From NCBI GenBank assembly GCA_903871875.1, contig CAIQIR010000011.1, forward strand, positions 53,776 to 117,775: 64,000 bases of DNA. Direction: 5' to 3'. The notes beneath the pieces were generated by a model. That model searched no databases and had not been told where the DNA came from. It saw nothing but the letters and a program-made list of their open reading frames with translations. The DNA comes from an uncultured Schlesneria sp. (GTDB lineage: Bacteria > Planctomycetota > Planctomycetia > Planctomycetales > Planctomycetaceae). Numbering within the stretch: position 1 is the first letter of the stretch; every line of letters starts with the position of its first letter. Shown here in pieces: positions 1 to 9,245 of the stretch. The translations under genes were made by a program, and so were the position numbers.

Positions 1-4
1 GACG

Positions 5-706
5 GTGCAAAGCGACGTCAAGCTGCCCCGGAATCATGAATTGATCCGGGACTTGGGGCATTTGCGAGAAGAGATCCTTTCGATCCTCGATCTGCCGGTG
101 CAGAAGCAACCGGTGGTCGTCTATCTGTTCGCGGACGAGAATCGTTATTCGCAATATCTGCACACGCGCTATCCGATGTTGCCGCCTCGACGAGCCTACT
201 TCGTCGGCAGCGCCAAGGAGCTAGCGGTTTACACTTATTGGGGTGATCGAATCCAGGAAGATTTGCGACATGAATTCACGCATGGAGTCCTGCACGCGAC
301 ACTGAAGGATGTGCCGCTGTGGTTGGACGAGGGTTTGGCGGAATACTTTGAAGTCACCAGTCAGCCCGCCGGGATGAACCGAGATTATGCGATGAATCTT
401 GCCGCTGGCATCGCCTCAGGCTGGAAGCCCGACCTTGACCGGCTGGAAAGTCTTGAGGCGGTCGATCAAATGCAAAAAGCGGATTATCAAGAGTCCTGGG
501 CGTGGGTTCATTTTCTGCTGAACCATAATGAGGATTCGCATGCGGTGTTGACCGGTTACCTGCGTGAACTGCGCACCACATCGCAACCCGGAAAGCTGTC
601 GACTCGACTTCGTGCGTCGATTCCCGTTGCCGACAGCCGATTTCTCAATTATGCCGCCGGACTGACAGATGGTCTGATTCGTGTTGGACGGATCGAAGCC
701 AAGTGA
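5..706 (+). CDS. Metallopeptidase-like protein (gluzincin, HExxH), 5' end outside window
   Basis: The frame is open from the window edge, so this is probably the C-terminal part of a longer protein; the apparent GTG at base 5 is not a trusted start. Visible residues include HEFTH at about 89-93, a zinc-binding HExxH, followed by WLDEGLAEYF at about 107-115, where the Glu of DEG is the expected third zinc ligand. This arrangement is typical of the peptidase MA/DUF1570-like proteins common in planctomycetes. The substrate is unknown. The protein ends with no recognisable anchor. Family-level call is firm; function beyond a zinc peptidase fold is inference. Confidence 0.75.
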   Translation: MQSDVKLPRNHELIRDLGHLREEILSILDLPVQKQPVVVYLFADENRYSQYLHTRYPMLPPRRAYFVGSAKELAVYTYWGDRIQEDLRHEFTHGVLHATLKDVPLWLDEGLAEYFEVTSQPAGMNRDYAMNLAAGIASGWKPDLDRLESLEAVDQMQKADYQESWAWVHFLLNHNEDSHAVLTGYLRELRTTSQPGKLSTRLRASIPVADSRFLNYAAGLTDGLIRVGRIEAK

Positions 707-1008
707 CGCGGCGATCGTCTGTATCGAATGAGTGATTACGAACCGTTGCTTCGTTCGCGCGATGAATGGTCATTGGGGCTTGAGCACGAACGGTGGGACT
801 GCGGCAATCTGTAACTCTTGTGGTCTCGCAGTATTCTGAGAACTGCGTTTCGACTGGCGGCAGAATCGCGTTTCGCTTGTTTCGCGGCGTTCACTTCAGT
901 CCAATCAGTGGTCATAGCCATGTCTTTCTGTTGAGGTTCGAGACCTCATCGACCACGGTCCGAGAAACAGATGTGTTTGTCTGGATCCTGATCGTGAAGG
1001 AGTTTCTC
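707..1008. other. Intergenic, no gene seen
   Basis: The open frame of the next gene extends back into this stretch, but that extension has no signal peptide or domain character. A purine-rich GAAGGAG-like site just before 1009 supports the later start. No RNA gene or repeat was recognised here. Confidence 0.5.
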
Positions 1009-1998
1009 ATGTCGTTCTCAATCTTGTCTGCATGCCCGGTGGCGCTGATTCTGTTGGTCGCTGGTCCGATTCTGGCCGACGACTTTGCGTGGCCCAAAAA
1101 GACTTACACCTATAAAACGGTCGACGAAACGAAAATCCAGGCCGATTTCTACCGCCCCGACGACCAGGTTATTCGGCCACTCGTTGTCTGGATTCACGGA
1201 GGAGCTTTGATCATCGGCCATCGCGATAGCATCCCCGGTCACATTCGCGAATTCTGTCAGAAAGAGGGCTTCGCCTGTCTGACAATCGACTACCGTCTGG
1301 CGCCGGAGGTCAAACTTCGCGCGATCATTGAAGACCTGCGTGATGCATTTCGCTGGATTCGTGCTTCTGCCGGCAACGAACTGCGGATCAATCCCGACAA
1401 GATTGCCGTCGTGGGAGGTTCCGCGGGCGGCTATCTGACGTTAATGACGGGCATCGTGGTCAAGCCGGCACCGACAGTCCTCGTCTCTTACTACGGCTAT
1501 GGTGATGTGGACGGTGACTGGTACAAGCGGCACTCTCAACACTATCGCACGACTGTGCCGCTGGTCGCCGAGGCGCTGGCCCGCGCTGCGGTTGGCAAAG
1601 AAGTGCTGACGGGAACTGACAACAAGAATCCCGCTCATCAGGGACGGTCGAGTTACTATCTTTACCTTCGCCAAAACGGACTATGGACGGAAGAGGTCAC
1701 CGGATTCGACCCGAATACTCAAAAGGAGCAGCTCGATCCTTACTGTCCTGTCCGTCAGATCTCGTCGAGTTATCCTCCAACGCTGCTGATTCATGGCACT
1801 GCCGACACCGATGTCCCCTACGAACTTTCCGTGGACATGGATCGAGCACTAACACAGCACAACATCCCGCACGAATTGTTCACTGTTCCGAACGGTAACC
1901 ACGGTCTCAGTCGGCGTAATACCACAGCCGACCCCGCAGTGATCGACAACGCCCATGCCCGAGCAGCGGAATTCATCCGCGCCGCTCTCACCAAATGA
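1009..1998 (+). CDS. Secreted alpha/beta hydrolase (esterase/lipase type)
   Basis: ATG at 1009 is chosen because AAGGAG lies 7-10 bases upstream and the protein then begins with a clear signal peptide ending near GPILADD. The mature part is an alpha/beta hydrolase of the BD-FAE/HSL type: HGGALIIG (oxyanion-hole HGG motif), GGSAGGY (nucleophile elbow GxSxG), a late Asp near DTDVPYELS, and a C-terminal His in NGNHGLS. At 329 residues it has the usual length. It probably hydrolyses acyl or acetyl esters in the periplasm; the substrate cannot be read from sequence. It stands alone between unrelated genes. Confidence 0.85.
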   Translation: MSFSILSACPVALILLVAGPILADDFAWPKKTYTYKTVDETKIQADFYRPDDQVIRPLVVWIHGGALIIGHRDSIPGHIREFCQKEGFACLTIDYRLAPEVKLRAIIEDLRDAFRWIRASAGNELRINPDKIAVVGGSAGGYLTLMTGIVVKPAPTVLVSYYGYGDVDGDWYKRHSQHYRTTVPLVAEALARAAVGKEVLTGTDNKNPAHQGRSSYYLYLRQNGLWTEEVTGFDPNTQKEQLDPYCPVRQISSSYPPTLLIHGTADTDVPYELSVDMDRALTQHNIPHELFTVPNGNHGLSRRNTTADPAVIDNAHARAAEFIRAALTK

Positions 1999-2040
1999 GA
2001 ATGGGCCACGGCCACCGAGAAATTCCTGGCGAAGCGGATT

Positions 2041-3390
2041 TCAATTCGCAGTTCGTAGCTGGTGCTGGGACAATCGGAAGCTTCGAACGCTGAGGCCTGC
2101 TGCGGATGATGTCACGACCGTGTTGACGGTGGGAAGATCGAATCCGCCGGTGCGATGCCAGTGGTTTTCGAACGTTTCCGTCCGCAATAAATCTCCGCCT
2201 GCGGCATCCCAGTATTGAACCGTGTATAGATGGGGCAGGTATTTTCCTTCAGCCGTCTTTTCATTATCGAGAACGGTAATCGTCATGTTTTCGGATCCTA
2301 AATTGCGATTCACCGTTTTGAGTTGATCATCTTTCACTCGATAACTCGAAGCGAATTGTCCGCCGACATAGGTCAGCAATCGTCCTAACGGATTTTGAAG
2401 ATCCTGGTCGGCAAACCGCAAGACGGGCTTGTTCGGGCGAGGCGATTCCAGGCGGTGTTGAACGAGCGACCGCATTTGCCCTTCGATCCAGGTCCCGGCG
2501 ACATCTTGATCGATCGTCAGTTCGACCGTTCCTTCCTTGTCAACTTGGACCGTACCCGAGAACGGACGTCCGTCGTAGTCTCCTTGAATCTGCGCGGAGA
2601 AGCCGGGAAAACCTCGCCAAGTTGCTCGCGCGGCAATCGCCTTCTCGAACAATTCCACGGCGTCTTTGTCGCCATCTGCCCGGCCGAGCGGCCATTGGAA
2701 TGCCAGCGTGGGAAACTCGCGGATCTCGGTGTACTTCTTGCCGGCGAATTCGCCGACGGTATTTCGCACCACTTTCGTGTAGACACAATAGTGCCCGGGG
2801 CTGGCGGGCTTCCAGGTGACGCGGCCTTCGCCATCCGCTTTCAACTCTTCATTCACAAGCGCATCATCGACCGTCGTGAACACCGCGTTCGGCACCGCCT
2901 TACCATCATCAAGCAGCACCAGCGTGATTGAGTCCTGACGGACCGTTGCCACGATTTCGAGCCGTGACTTGTCGTTTGCCTTGAGTTGATTGACCTCGTC
3001 CATCGGTCCGGAAATTGCCTTGGGATAGTATCGCAGCAAAAATGGAACTTCCCGCTCCAGGATTCCGTATTCACACAGGCCTGTCACAGACACTGCGCCC
3101 TCGGTGGGAAGATTGGCTCGCAGTCGGTCGGCGGCCAGATGCGTTTTGAGGGCGATGAATTTTCCCGGCTCGTGCTGCATCCATAATTGGGTGCCGGCGA
3201 CTTTACCAATGAATCGCGGATCTCCCGCTTCAGCTCGTTCACTGAAAAAGACCTCAGCAGCACGGCCCGCTTCGGCATGTTCTCCGACGCGAATAAACAA
3301 AAAATGACCGAACAAAACCGTTGATTGCAGTCCACATAACAGGCCTGCGAAGGCAAAAATCCAGACCCGAAGGGGCGAGCAGGTCGACAT
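2041..3390 (-). CDS. Secreted/anchored DUF3386-like protein
   Basis: The frame runs back to 3543, but ATG at 3390 gives MSTCSPLRVW followed by a hydrophobic segment (FAFAGLLCGL), a credible signal or anchor. The mature protein of 449 residues has a central Ig-like portion (about 130-230, with GKAVPNA and HYCVYTK) and a C-terminal half resembling DUF3386 (WRGFPGFSAQ, GTVQVDKEG, FADQDLQNPLGRLL, VKDDQLKTVNR). DUF3386 is of unknown function and occurs in cyanobacteria and planctomycetes. The assignment is from motif memory, without a profile search. It is convergent with the esterase gene upstream of it on the other strand. Confidence 0.7.
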   Translation of the reverse strand: MSTCSPLRVWIFAFAGLLCGLQSTVLFGHFLFIRVGEHAEAGRAAEVFFSERAEAGDPRFIGKVAGTQLWMQHEPGKFIALKTHLAADRLRANLPTEGAVSVTGLCEYGILEREVPFLLRYYPKAISGPMDEVNQLKANDKSRLEIVATVRQDSITLVLLDDGKAVPNAVFTTVDDALVNEELKADGEGRVTWKPASPGHYCVYTKVVRNTVGEFAGKKYTEIREFPTLAFQWPLGRADGDKDAVELFEKAIAARATWRGFPGFSAQIQGDYDGRPFSGTVQVDKEGTVELTIDQDVAGTWIEGQMRSLVQHRLESPRPNKPVLRFADQDLQNPLGRLLTYVGGQFASSYRVKDDQLKTVNRNLGSENMTITVLDNEKTAEGKYLPHLYTVQYWDAAGGDLLRTETFENHWHRTGGFDLPTVNTVVTSSAAGLSVRSFRLSQHQLRTAN

Positions 3391-3613
3391 GTCGTCACTT
3401 TCGATTACGGTTTTGAAGCATCCATCGGCCACCGCCGAGGATGAACGAGATTCGCCGGTCAGATTGGAGTATACCAACCCGCCGATCGACGAGCAGGTCG
3501 GTTCGTGGAAGGTCTGTTCGTGACGGATGGAGCAGAACGACACAACGGGTCGTCAGAAACGGGTTTCGCCGTTCGGGTGCAGACTTGACTTCGCCGCTTG
3601 GCTACCGATACTA

Positions 3614-3742
3614 GGGGGCTCAGCGGTGAAACGCTACCTCTTCTGCGGCGAGTTGATCATGAACCGGGTCAGGCCGTAACTGGAGCAGCCATAAGTGTGA
3701 TGCTTGGGTGCGGAAGGGGTGGCGTTCTGCCGCTGGTCTTCT
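3614..3742 (+). ncRNA. ffs: Signal recognition particle RNA (4.5S-type)
   Basis: The apical domain core is present at 3666-3690: GGGTCAGGCC, a GNRA tetraloop GTAA at 3676-3679, then CTGGAGCAGCC. This is the hallmark SRP RNA loop bound by Ffh. Two long-range helices support the fold: AACGCTACCTCTTC (3630-3643) with GAAGGGGTGGCGTT (3713-3726, including G-U pairs), and CAGCGG (3621-3626) with CCGCTG (3730-3735). The gene sits just upstream of tadA, as the small cytoplasmic RNA gene does in Bacillus subtilis. The exact ends are approximate. Confidence 0.88.
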
Positions 3743-3888
3743 TTGTCACGTGGAATCGGCCTCGTCACGTGAGAGTCGAACTACACACCGCGAGTTGAAT
3801 CGGCATCAATACCGTGAGATCTCGAGCTGCCGCTCGTCCTGTTTGGGGCGTTGCTCGTGAGGCAATTCTGCGAGGAGAACTTTCAATC

Positions 3889-4377
3889 GTGGAATTTCCG
3901 GACGATGATCCCCTACAGCCACATGGGCGATGGATGTACGAGGCCTTGGAAATGGCCCGTCAGGCCTTTGATGAAGGGGAAGTTCCCATCGGTGCTGTCA
4001 TCGTCCATGGCGATCGCCTGATCGCTGCGGCGGGCAACCAGCGCGAACAATTGAAAGATCCGACGGCGCATGCGGAAATCATCGCCATTACTCAGGCGGC
4101 CGAAGCGCTCGGATCCTGGCGGTTGCTCGATTGCACCCTGTATTGCACGCTGGAGCCTTGCCCGATGTGTGCCGGAGCGATTGTTCAGGCCCGCATTCCC
4201 ACGGTCGTCTATGGCACGACTGACCCCAAAGCGGGGGCTTGCCATACGCTTTATCAGATTACGAACGATGCGCGCCTGAATCATCGTGCCGTCGTGCTGG
4301 GCGGAGTGATGCAGGAGGAATGCCGTGGAATCCTGCAGGAATTTTTTGCTCAGCAGCGAGCGCTGGGGAAAAAATAA
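3889..4377 (+). CDS. tadA: tRNA adenosine(34) deaminase TadA
   Basis: This deaminates A34 to inosine in the anticodon of tRNA-Arg, allowing wobble decoding. Cytidine-deaminase-fold zinc motifs are intact: HAE (in TAHAEII, His ligand and catalytic Glu) and PCPMCAGA (two Cys ligands). The protein is 162 residues, the normal length. The open frame extends to 3814, but a GTG at 3889 preceded by GAGGAG at 3872-3877 is the better start; an ATG at RWMYEAL is an alternative. It lies about 145 bp downstream of the SRP RNA gene on the same strand. Confidence 0.95.
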   Translation: MEFPDDDPLQPHGRWMYEALEMARQAFDEGEVPIGAVIVHGDRLIAAAGNQREQLKDPTAHAEIIAITQAAEALGSWRLLDCTLYCTLEPCPMCAGAIVQARIPTVVYGTTDPKAGACHTLYQITNDARLNHRAVVLGGVMQEECRGILQEFFAQQRALGKK

Positions 4378-4394
4378 CGAGAAATTGCTTCGAT

Positions 4395-5435
4395 TCAGGA
4401 CACCGGGTTTGTGTTGGATCGAACCAGCCGAGCTGCTGTCAGAACGGCTTCGACAAATCCTTCGGCACGGGCCTGACCCTGCCAGGCAATGTCAAACGCC
4501 GTCCCATGGCTGGGACTCGTTCGCACAATCGGCAGGCCGAGTGTTACATTCACCGCACGCTCGAATCCGATCAGTTTCAAGGCAATATGTCCCTGGTCGT
4601 GGTACATCGCCGCCACGCCGTCAAATTCTCCGTGAACCGCCCTGCGCAGCAACGCGTCTGCCGGGATCGGGCCGATGGCATTGATTCCCTGCTGCCGCGC
4701 GGCAGCGACCGCGGGAGCGATTAATGTCGATTCCTCATCTCCAAACAGTCCTTCTTCGCCGGCGTGCGGGTTGAGCGCACAGACGCCGACGCGTGGCGCC
4801 GGACAACCGATTCGCTGCAGGAAGCCGGCCACAAGCTGAATCGTATCGCGAATTGCCGGAATACTCAGTAGCCCAGGAACACTGCGAATTGAAGTATGCA
4901 GCGTGACGTGCGCGACACCCAATCCGTAGGGGCCTCGTAGCACTTCGGATGGTGGTAGGTAGAGCATCATCGCGAATTCGTGCACACCGCATTCATGTGC
5001 CAGAATTTCCGTATGGCCGGGAAAGGCATGTCCCGCTGCGTGGAGCGCAGCTTTGTTCAGCGGCGCGGTCGTGATGGCGTCGATTTCACCTCGTAACGCC
5101 CCGCGCGTCGCGGCCACCAGATAATCGTAGGCCGCTTGACCCGCTCGCGCGTCGACTTGACCGACCGGAACTTCTGCGGCAGCGTCGGTAGAAGGATTCC
5201 AGCACGGAATCGACGGAGAAGACCAATCGATTTCAGCCAGCGAATTCACTGCTTTCACATCGAGTCGAGTACCTACCAGATTAATCGCTCGCGATATGAC
5301 TGTCGGGTGTCCGATGATCACCGGATGGCATGCGTCTCGCAATCGCAGGTCATCCAGAGCCCTGACGACGACTTCCGGTCCAATTCCCGTGACGTCACCC
5401 AGCGTCAATGCGATCCGAGGACGCTGCTCGGTCAT
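4395..5435 (-). CDS. pdxA: 4-hydroxythreonine-4-phosphate dehydrogenase
   Basis: PdxA oxidises 4-phosphooxy-threonine in the DXP-dependent pyridoxal phosphate pathway. Family signatures are clear across 346 residues: GDVTGIGPEV near the start, the GHTEILA metal-site region, NPHAGEEGLFG, and MYHDQGHIALK near the C-terminus. Its start codon overlaps the rfbC stop by four bases (ATGA-type), so translation is probably coupled to rfbC. The partnership with a sugar-nucleotide gene is genomic only; no joint pathway is implied. Confidence 0.95.
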   Translation of the reverse strand: MTEQRPRIALTLGDVTGIGPEVVVRALDDLRLRDACHPVIIGHPTVISRAINLVGTRLDVKAVNSLAEIDWSSPSIPCWNPSTDAAAEVPVGQVDARAGQAAYDYLVAATRGALRGEIDAITTAPLNKAALHAAGHAFPGHTEILAHECGVHEFAMMLYLPPSEVLRGPYGLGVAHVTLHTSIRSVPGLLSIPAIRDTIQLVAGFLQRIGCPAPRVGVCALNPHAGEEGLFGDEESTLIAPAVAAARQQGINAIGPIPADALLRRAVHGEFDGVAAMYHDQGHIALKLIGFERAVNVTLGLPIVRTSPSHGTAFDIAWQGQARAEGFVEAVLTAARLVRSNTNPVS

Positions 5436-5974
5436 GGAAAGACCTCAGCGTTGGTCAGGGGGATGCCCCGCTGATCTTTCGCGGAGAGAATCCGCGTTTC
5501 GAGTGCCGGCCAGTCGATGCCAATTGCGGGATCGTTCCAAAGCAGTGTCCGTTCGTCGGCCGGATTGTAGAACTGGGTGCATTTGTAGCAAAAATCGGCC
5601 GACTCGCTGGTCACACAGAATCCGTGAGCGAAACCGGGCGGAACGTAAAGCTGTCGGTGATTCACATCGTTCAGCAGACTTCCGAACCAGCGACCAAACG
5701 TGGGCGATTGCTTCCGTAAGTCCACGGCCACATCAAACACTTCGCCGCGGGTGACGAAAACCAGTTTTCCCTGCGGCTGTGTCAGTTGGTAGTGCAGTCC
5801 GCGCAGGGTTCCTCGGCATGAGCGGGACACATTGTCCTGGACAAACTCGACGGTCAGGCCCGCCGCGCGATAGCGGTCCCGTTGATAGCTCTCAAAAAAA
5901 AAGCCCCGTTCGTCACCGAACGATTTCGGTTCGATGATTAATAGGCCCGGCAGGTCAGTGGCGGTGATGTTCAT
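5432..5974 (-). CDS. rfbC: dTDP-4-dehydrorhamnose 3,5-epimerase
   Basis: RfbC/RmlC epimerises the dTDP-4-keto-6-deoxyglucose intermediate during dTDP-L-rhamnose synthesis for surface polysaccharides. Visible signatures: DERGFFFESY, the catalytic-His motif LRGLHYQ, VDLRKQSPTFG, PPGFAHGF, and YNPADERTLLWNDP. The length, 180 residues, is standard. A TTG three codons earlier (5983) could also serve, but the ATG at 5974 gives the canonical MNITATDLPG start. It overlaps pdxA and follows the SIS-domain gene by 95 bp on the same strand, suggesting one transcript. Confidence 0.95.
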   Translation of the reverse strand: MNITATDLPGLLIIEPKSFGDERGFFFESYQRDRYRAAGLTVEFVQDNVSRSCRGTLRGLHYQLTQPQGKLVFVTRGEVFDVAVDLRKQSPTFGRWFGSLLNDVNHRQLYVPPGFAHGFCVTSESADFCYKCTQFYNPADERTLLWNDPAIGIDWPALETRILSAKDQRGIPLTNAEVFP

Positions 5975-6069
5975 GGGGCTCAATTTCAGAATTCCGAGAG
6001 TCGCTTCCGAATTCCAGAATTGACCGATTTACCATCGGAAGACATTCCGGGCTCGTTGTGACTTCGGCG

Positions 6070-6678
6070 TCATTTTCGATATCGGCCGACCCGATTGATG
6101 CGGCCGTGAATGTCATTCAGAATCCAGTGGAAGGCGACCAGATGGACCGATTCGACCATCCCCATGTCGTCCAAAGGCACATGCAGATTCTTCTTGCCAA
6201 GCGACTTAAGTTTGCCGCCCGAATAGCCCGTAATGCCCCACGTGGTCAGTCCTTTTTCGTTGGCCCATTCGACGGCCTTCAAAATATTGGGGCTATTGCC
6301 GCTGCCGCTGATGGCGATCAGAACATCACCTGGCGATGCGAAATTTTTGAGCTGCTGCACGAAGATTTGATCGAAGCCTTCATCATTACCCCACGCCAGA
6401 ATATATGGCGTGTTGTCGGTCAGGCTCAGCACCTTGAGTCGTTTGACCGAGTCGTTCGTGAAGTCCTTCCGATCGAGCGTACTTTTGCCCAGGTCTTCGC
6501 AAAAATGTGAGCAGTTGGATCCGCTGCCGCCGTTGCCGATCAAGAAGACGAATCGCCCTTGTTCGTAGGCCGAATAAATGTCGTTCGCTAACCCTTCGAT
6601 CTGCGAAACGTCCAGCGTATCAAAAACTTCTGCGCAGCGCTTTAGATATTGAGCGGGTGTCAGTTCAGTTCCGAGCAT
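6070..6678 (-). CDS. SIS-domain sugar isomerase, GmhA-like
   Basis: A 202-residue single SIS domain protein resembling sedoheptulose-7-phosphate isomerase (GmhA) and DiaA. The phosphosugar-binding loops are visible: [14 protein letters not shown] and [15 protein letters not shown], plus the C-terminal [12 protein letters not shown] helix. It probably isomerises or binds a phosphosugar for surface-polysaccharide precursor synthesis, in line with the downstream rfbC. No heptose-pathway partners (hldE, gmhB) are in the window, so the substrate is left open. Confidence 0.85.
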   Translation of the reverse strand: MLGTELTPAQYLKRCAEVFDTLDVSQIEGLANDIYSAYEQGRFVFLIGNGGSGSNCSHFCEDLGKSTLDRKDFTNDSVKRLKVLSLTDNTPYILAWGNDEGFDQIFVQQLKNFASPGDVLIAISGSGNSPNILKAVEWANEKGLTTWGITGYSGGKLKSLGKKNLHVPLDDMGMVESVHLVAFHWILNDIHGRINRVGRYRK

Positions 6679-6867
6679 GATTGTTCATCTCAAAGAGAGC
6701 GTCTGGGTCCGCGTCTCCCCGAAAAGGGAGCAAGACCCTAAGTGTCGTCGAAGTTCGATTTGTTCGTCAATCGAAGATTAAGGCCCCGGACTGATTGCGT
6801 GGCCAGGGCGATTCATCGGAGGGGCTGCTCTGGATTTGAAATGATTGGCTGATCGGACTGTCGTCAA

Positions 6868-6895
6868 AAGAAAAACGCCCGACATTTGCCGGGCG
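6868..6895 (-). terminator. Rho-independent terminator of the cupredoxin-like gene
   Basis: Six-bp GC stem CGCCCG (6876-6881) / CGGGCG (6890-6895) with an 8-nt loop. On the minus strand it is followed immediately by a T-rich tract (TTTTT then CTTTT). It lies 20 bp past the stop codon at 6915. Confidence 0.8.
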
Positions 6896-6914
6896 CTACG
6901 AGCGACGATGACAT

Positions 6915-7685
6915 CTACTTCAAAATCTGGGCCGCGGTGAATTTGAGCGGCTTTTGCTGATTGTCACCGGCCTTGATCGAGACGGCGTACTTCTTTTCCA
7001 AGTAGCCGGACGATTCCTGCCAGACGATGAATTCGTGATCTCCGACAGGCAGATTCGCGATTTCGAAATTGCCTTGGGAGTCGGTAATGGCCGAGTAAGG
7101 GTGATCCAGAATGACCCAGTAGGCCTTCATCCAGGGATGGATATCACAAGTGATCGTGGTTGGCAGCCGTTCGGCCAGGGCCATTGGCTTCAGTAGAACT
7201 CCCACGCGGTCGTTTGGCGTCACGATAAAGTTTTCGGGATTGTTCTTCGTGGGGTTCGTGTGAGTGTTATGGGCCACGCCATCGTCAGATGTCACGCGAA
7301 CCTGTTGATCGGTACGAACCAGCATGACGTGAGGCAGGAAACGGCATCCCTTCTGGTCGAAAGGAACCACTTTTTCCTTGCTTTTTGCCAGGTCGGGATG
7401 AATTTTGGCAGGCTTTTTGGCCAGATAAACCACGACGTTCGCGATTCCCTTGGTGGTGGAATCAACGAGCAGTTTTTCATCGGGAACTTCCATCGCCGCA
7501 CAGACCGCAGCGTCCTTGGCGTTCGAATCCCCTTTGACAACCAATGGTTTCAACGTGGGAAGATCACCATCGAGAACGACCTGTCCCTTCAGCGTGCCCC
7601 ATTGAGCTGCGGCGGACGAGCAAAACGCCGTGCCTATGAGCGCCATCACGACGCAATTGGCTGTCAGACAAAACAATTTTCGCAT
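6915..7685 (-). CDS. Secreted cupredoxin-like / carboxypeptidase-regulatory-like protein
   Basis: The frame reaches 7913, but ATG at 7685 gives MRKLFCLTANC and a signal peptide ending SSAAAQW, so 256 residues are expected. The sequence has a plastocyanin/methylamine-utilisation-like portion (GCRFLPHVMLVRTDQQVRV, AHNTHTNPTK, TCDIHPWMKAYW), with His and Cys residues placed as copper ligands usually are in this group. It is followed by a short beta-sandwich (DSQGNFEIANLPVG) typical of carboxypeptidase regulatory domains. It likely acts in the periplasm in electron transfer or copper handling; this is inference. A good terminator follows. Confidence 0.75.
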   Translation of the reverse strand: MRKLFCLTANCVVMALIGTAFCSSAAAQWGTLKGQVVLDGDLPTLKPLVVKGDSNAKDAAVCAAMEVPDEKLLVDSTTKGIANVVVYLAKKPAKIHPDLAKSKEKVVPFDQKGCRFLPHVMLVRTDQQVRVTSDDGVAHNTHTNPTKNNPENFIVTPNDRVGVLLKPMALAERLPTTITCDIHPWMKAYWVILDHPYSAITDSQGNFEIANLPVGDHEFIVWQESSGYLEKKYAVSIKAGDNQQKPLKFTAAQILK

Positions 7686-8144
7686 CGGAAGAATCTTTCG
7701 GAAAAGGGTGGTGGCGGCAATCCTGCCTGCGGGAGAGGCCTCCGGCCTCGGTCTGGCACATCGTGTATTATGATCGAATGTCAACGAGGGACAAGGATTA
7801 GAACGGTCTTTTTCCCTCAATCGGGAACGAGAGGAGGTCGGGTGTCGAACATTGCTCTTCCCGACTTTGGCACCCAGTGATTCCGACAGGCAAAATCGAT
7901 CCATCTTGCTCAAACCACGGAAATCAACATAATCTATGTGAGATGAGGCGATTTTTGAGCAGGTGAATGGGGACTCGCTAGTTTGCCGGAAAACAGAGCG
8001 ATATACTTCCGCGCAACCGGGCGGCGTCAGTTTCGGCTTTAATACCGCCTAACGGATGGGATGGGTGGTGCGTTAAACGTTGGTTTCCGGTCTGATCGTT
8101 TAGAGTTGGATACGTTTAACGTTTGTCGATCGAGGATGCGATCC
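7686..8144. other. Divergent intergenic region
   Basis: Separates the minus-strand cupredoxin-like gene from the plus-strand FabH-like gene. Besides the 8071-8121 inverted repeat described separately, no gene or RNA was recognised. Long upstream extensions of both reading frames enter it but look non-coding. Confidence 0.5.
8071..8121. promoter_or_regulatory. Inverted-repeat operator candidate upstream of the FabH-like gene
   Basis: CGTTAAACGT (8071-8080) and its exact reverse complement ACGTTTAACG (8112-8121) lie 41 bp apart centre to centre, about four helical turns. Each half is itself nearly palindromic (CGTT-A-AACG). The pair ends 23 bp before the proposed start codon. This looks like two sites for a dimeric regulator; the regulator is unknown. 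Confidence 0.45.
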
Positions 8145-9245
8145 ATGTACGATGGCGGTGGTTCACGAGTGGTGACGGGCCAGGGATCTGGTGCAGAGAC
8201 CGGATCGTCTGTCGCCTCGAATCCAGCGGTGGCATCGAAGTCCAGTTGGAGTCGTCGAACGCGTTCGTTGCTTGGCGTGCAGATCCTTTCGACGGGATCT
8301 TATTTGCCCGACAACATTGTCACGAATCTCGACCTGCAAGCTCGTTACGGCTACGACCCTGCCTGGATCGAACAACGCACGGGAATTAATTCTCGTCGCT
8401 ACGCGGCACCCGAACAGGCAACAAGTGACCTGTGCATCGAAGCGGCTCGTCGGGCGATTCGAAATGCCCGCGTGGATGTTCGCGACATTGATCTGGTCAT
8501 GGTGGGGACTTTCACGCCTGACTTTCAATGCCCATCCACGGCCAATCTCGTCCAAGACGCACTGGGCATCGACGCACCCGCCATGGATGTACATGCAGCC
8601 TGTTCTGGCTTTGTTTATGCTCTGGCGACCGCGGCGCAATACGTCGCCACTGGCAACAGCCGGCTGGCGCTGGTGATTGGCGGCGATTGCAACAGCCGCA
8701 TCATCAATCCTCTGGATCAGAAAGTGGCGCCGCTGTTTGGCGACGGTGCCGGTGCGGTCCTGTTGGCTCGTGGCGATTCGCATCAAGGTTTGATTTGCTA
8801 TCAACTGGGCTCCGATGGCGGAGGCGGCTGTATGCTGGATCGCCAGTCTGGCGGTTCCAAGAATCCGGTGACGCACGAAGCGTTGGACGCGGGCAGTCAC
8901 TACCTGCAGATGGATGGTCGCAACGTTTTCAAATGGGCCGTCCGCGCGGTGACCGACAGTATTGAAGTGGTGATGCGCAAGACCGGATTGTCTGCTCATG
9001 ACGTGTCGCTGTATGTACTGCATCAAGCGAACCTTCGCATCCTGAACAACGTCGCCGAGCAACTGGCGATTCCGGTAGATCGGATGTACAACAACCTGCG
9101 GGAATACGGCAACACCTCGGGTGGCTCGATTCCCATCGCTCTCGATGAAGCCTTTCAAGCAGGCCGGATCAATCGAGGCGATACTCTGCTAATGAGCGGT
9201 TTCGGTGCAGGGCTGACTTGGGGCACGTGCCTCTTTCGCTGGTGA
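8145..9245 (+). CDS. fabH: 3-oxoacyl-ACP synthase III (FabH-like ketosynthase)
   Basis: Condenses acyl-CoA with malonyl-ACP to start fatty-acid synthesis. The thiolase-fold catalytic triad is visible: Cys in HAACSGFVYAL, His in LHQANLRI, Asn in YGNTSGGSIP; GTFTPDFQCPSTA and FGDGAGAVLL are also typical. The start is uncertain: the ATG at 8145 with GAGG nine bases upstream gives 366 residues, about 40 more than usual FabH, with a Ser/Gly-rich N-terminus before VQILSTGSYLPD. A later TTG near 8268 would give normal length. It could be a related KAS III acting in a special lipid pathway. Confidence 0.9.
   Translation: MYDGGGSRVVTGQGSGAETGSSVASNPAVASKSSWSRRTRSLLGVQILSTGSYLPDNIVTNLDLQARYGYDPAWIEQRTGINSRRYAAPEQATSDLCIEAARRAIRNARVDVRDIDLVMVGTFTPDFQCPSTANLVQDALGIDAPAMDVHAACSGFVYALATAAQYVATGNSRLALVIGGDCNSRIINPLDQKVAPLFGDGAGAVLLARGDSHQGLICYQLGSDGGGGCMLDRQSGGSKNPVTHEALDAGSHYLQMDGRNVFKWAVRAVTDSIEVVMRKTGLSAHDVSLYVLHQANLRILNNVAEQLAIPVDRMYNNLREYGNTSGGSIPIALDEAFQAGRINRGDTLLMSGFGAGLTWGTCLFRW

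Noticed and set aside
8163..9158. 331-codon minus-strand frame opposite the FabH-like gene
   Set aside because: Composition is antisense shadow of a confirmed ketosynthase; no start signal or family text.
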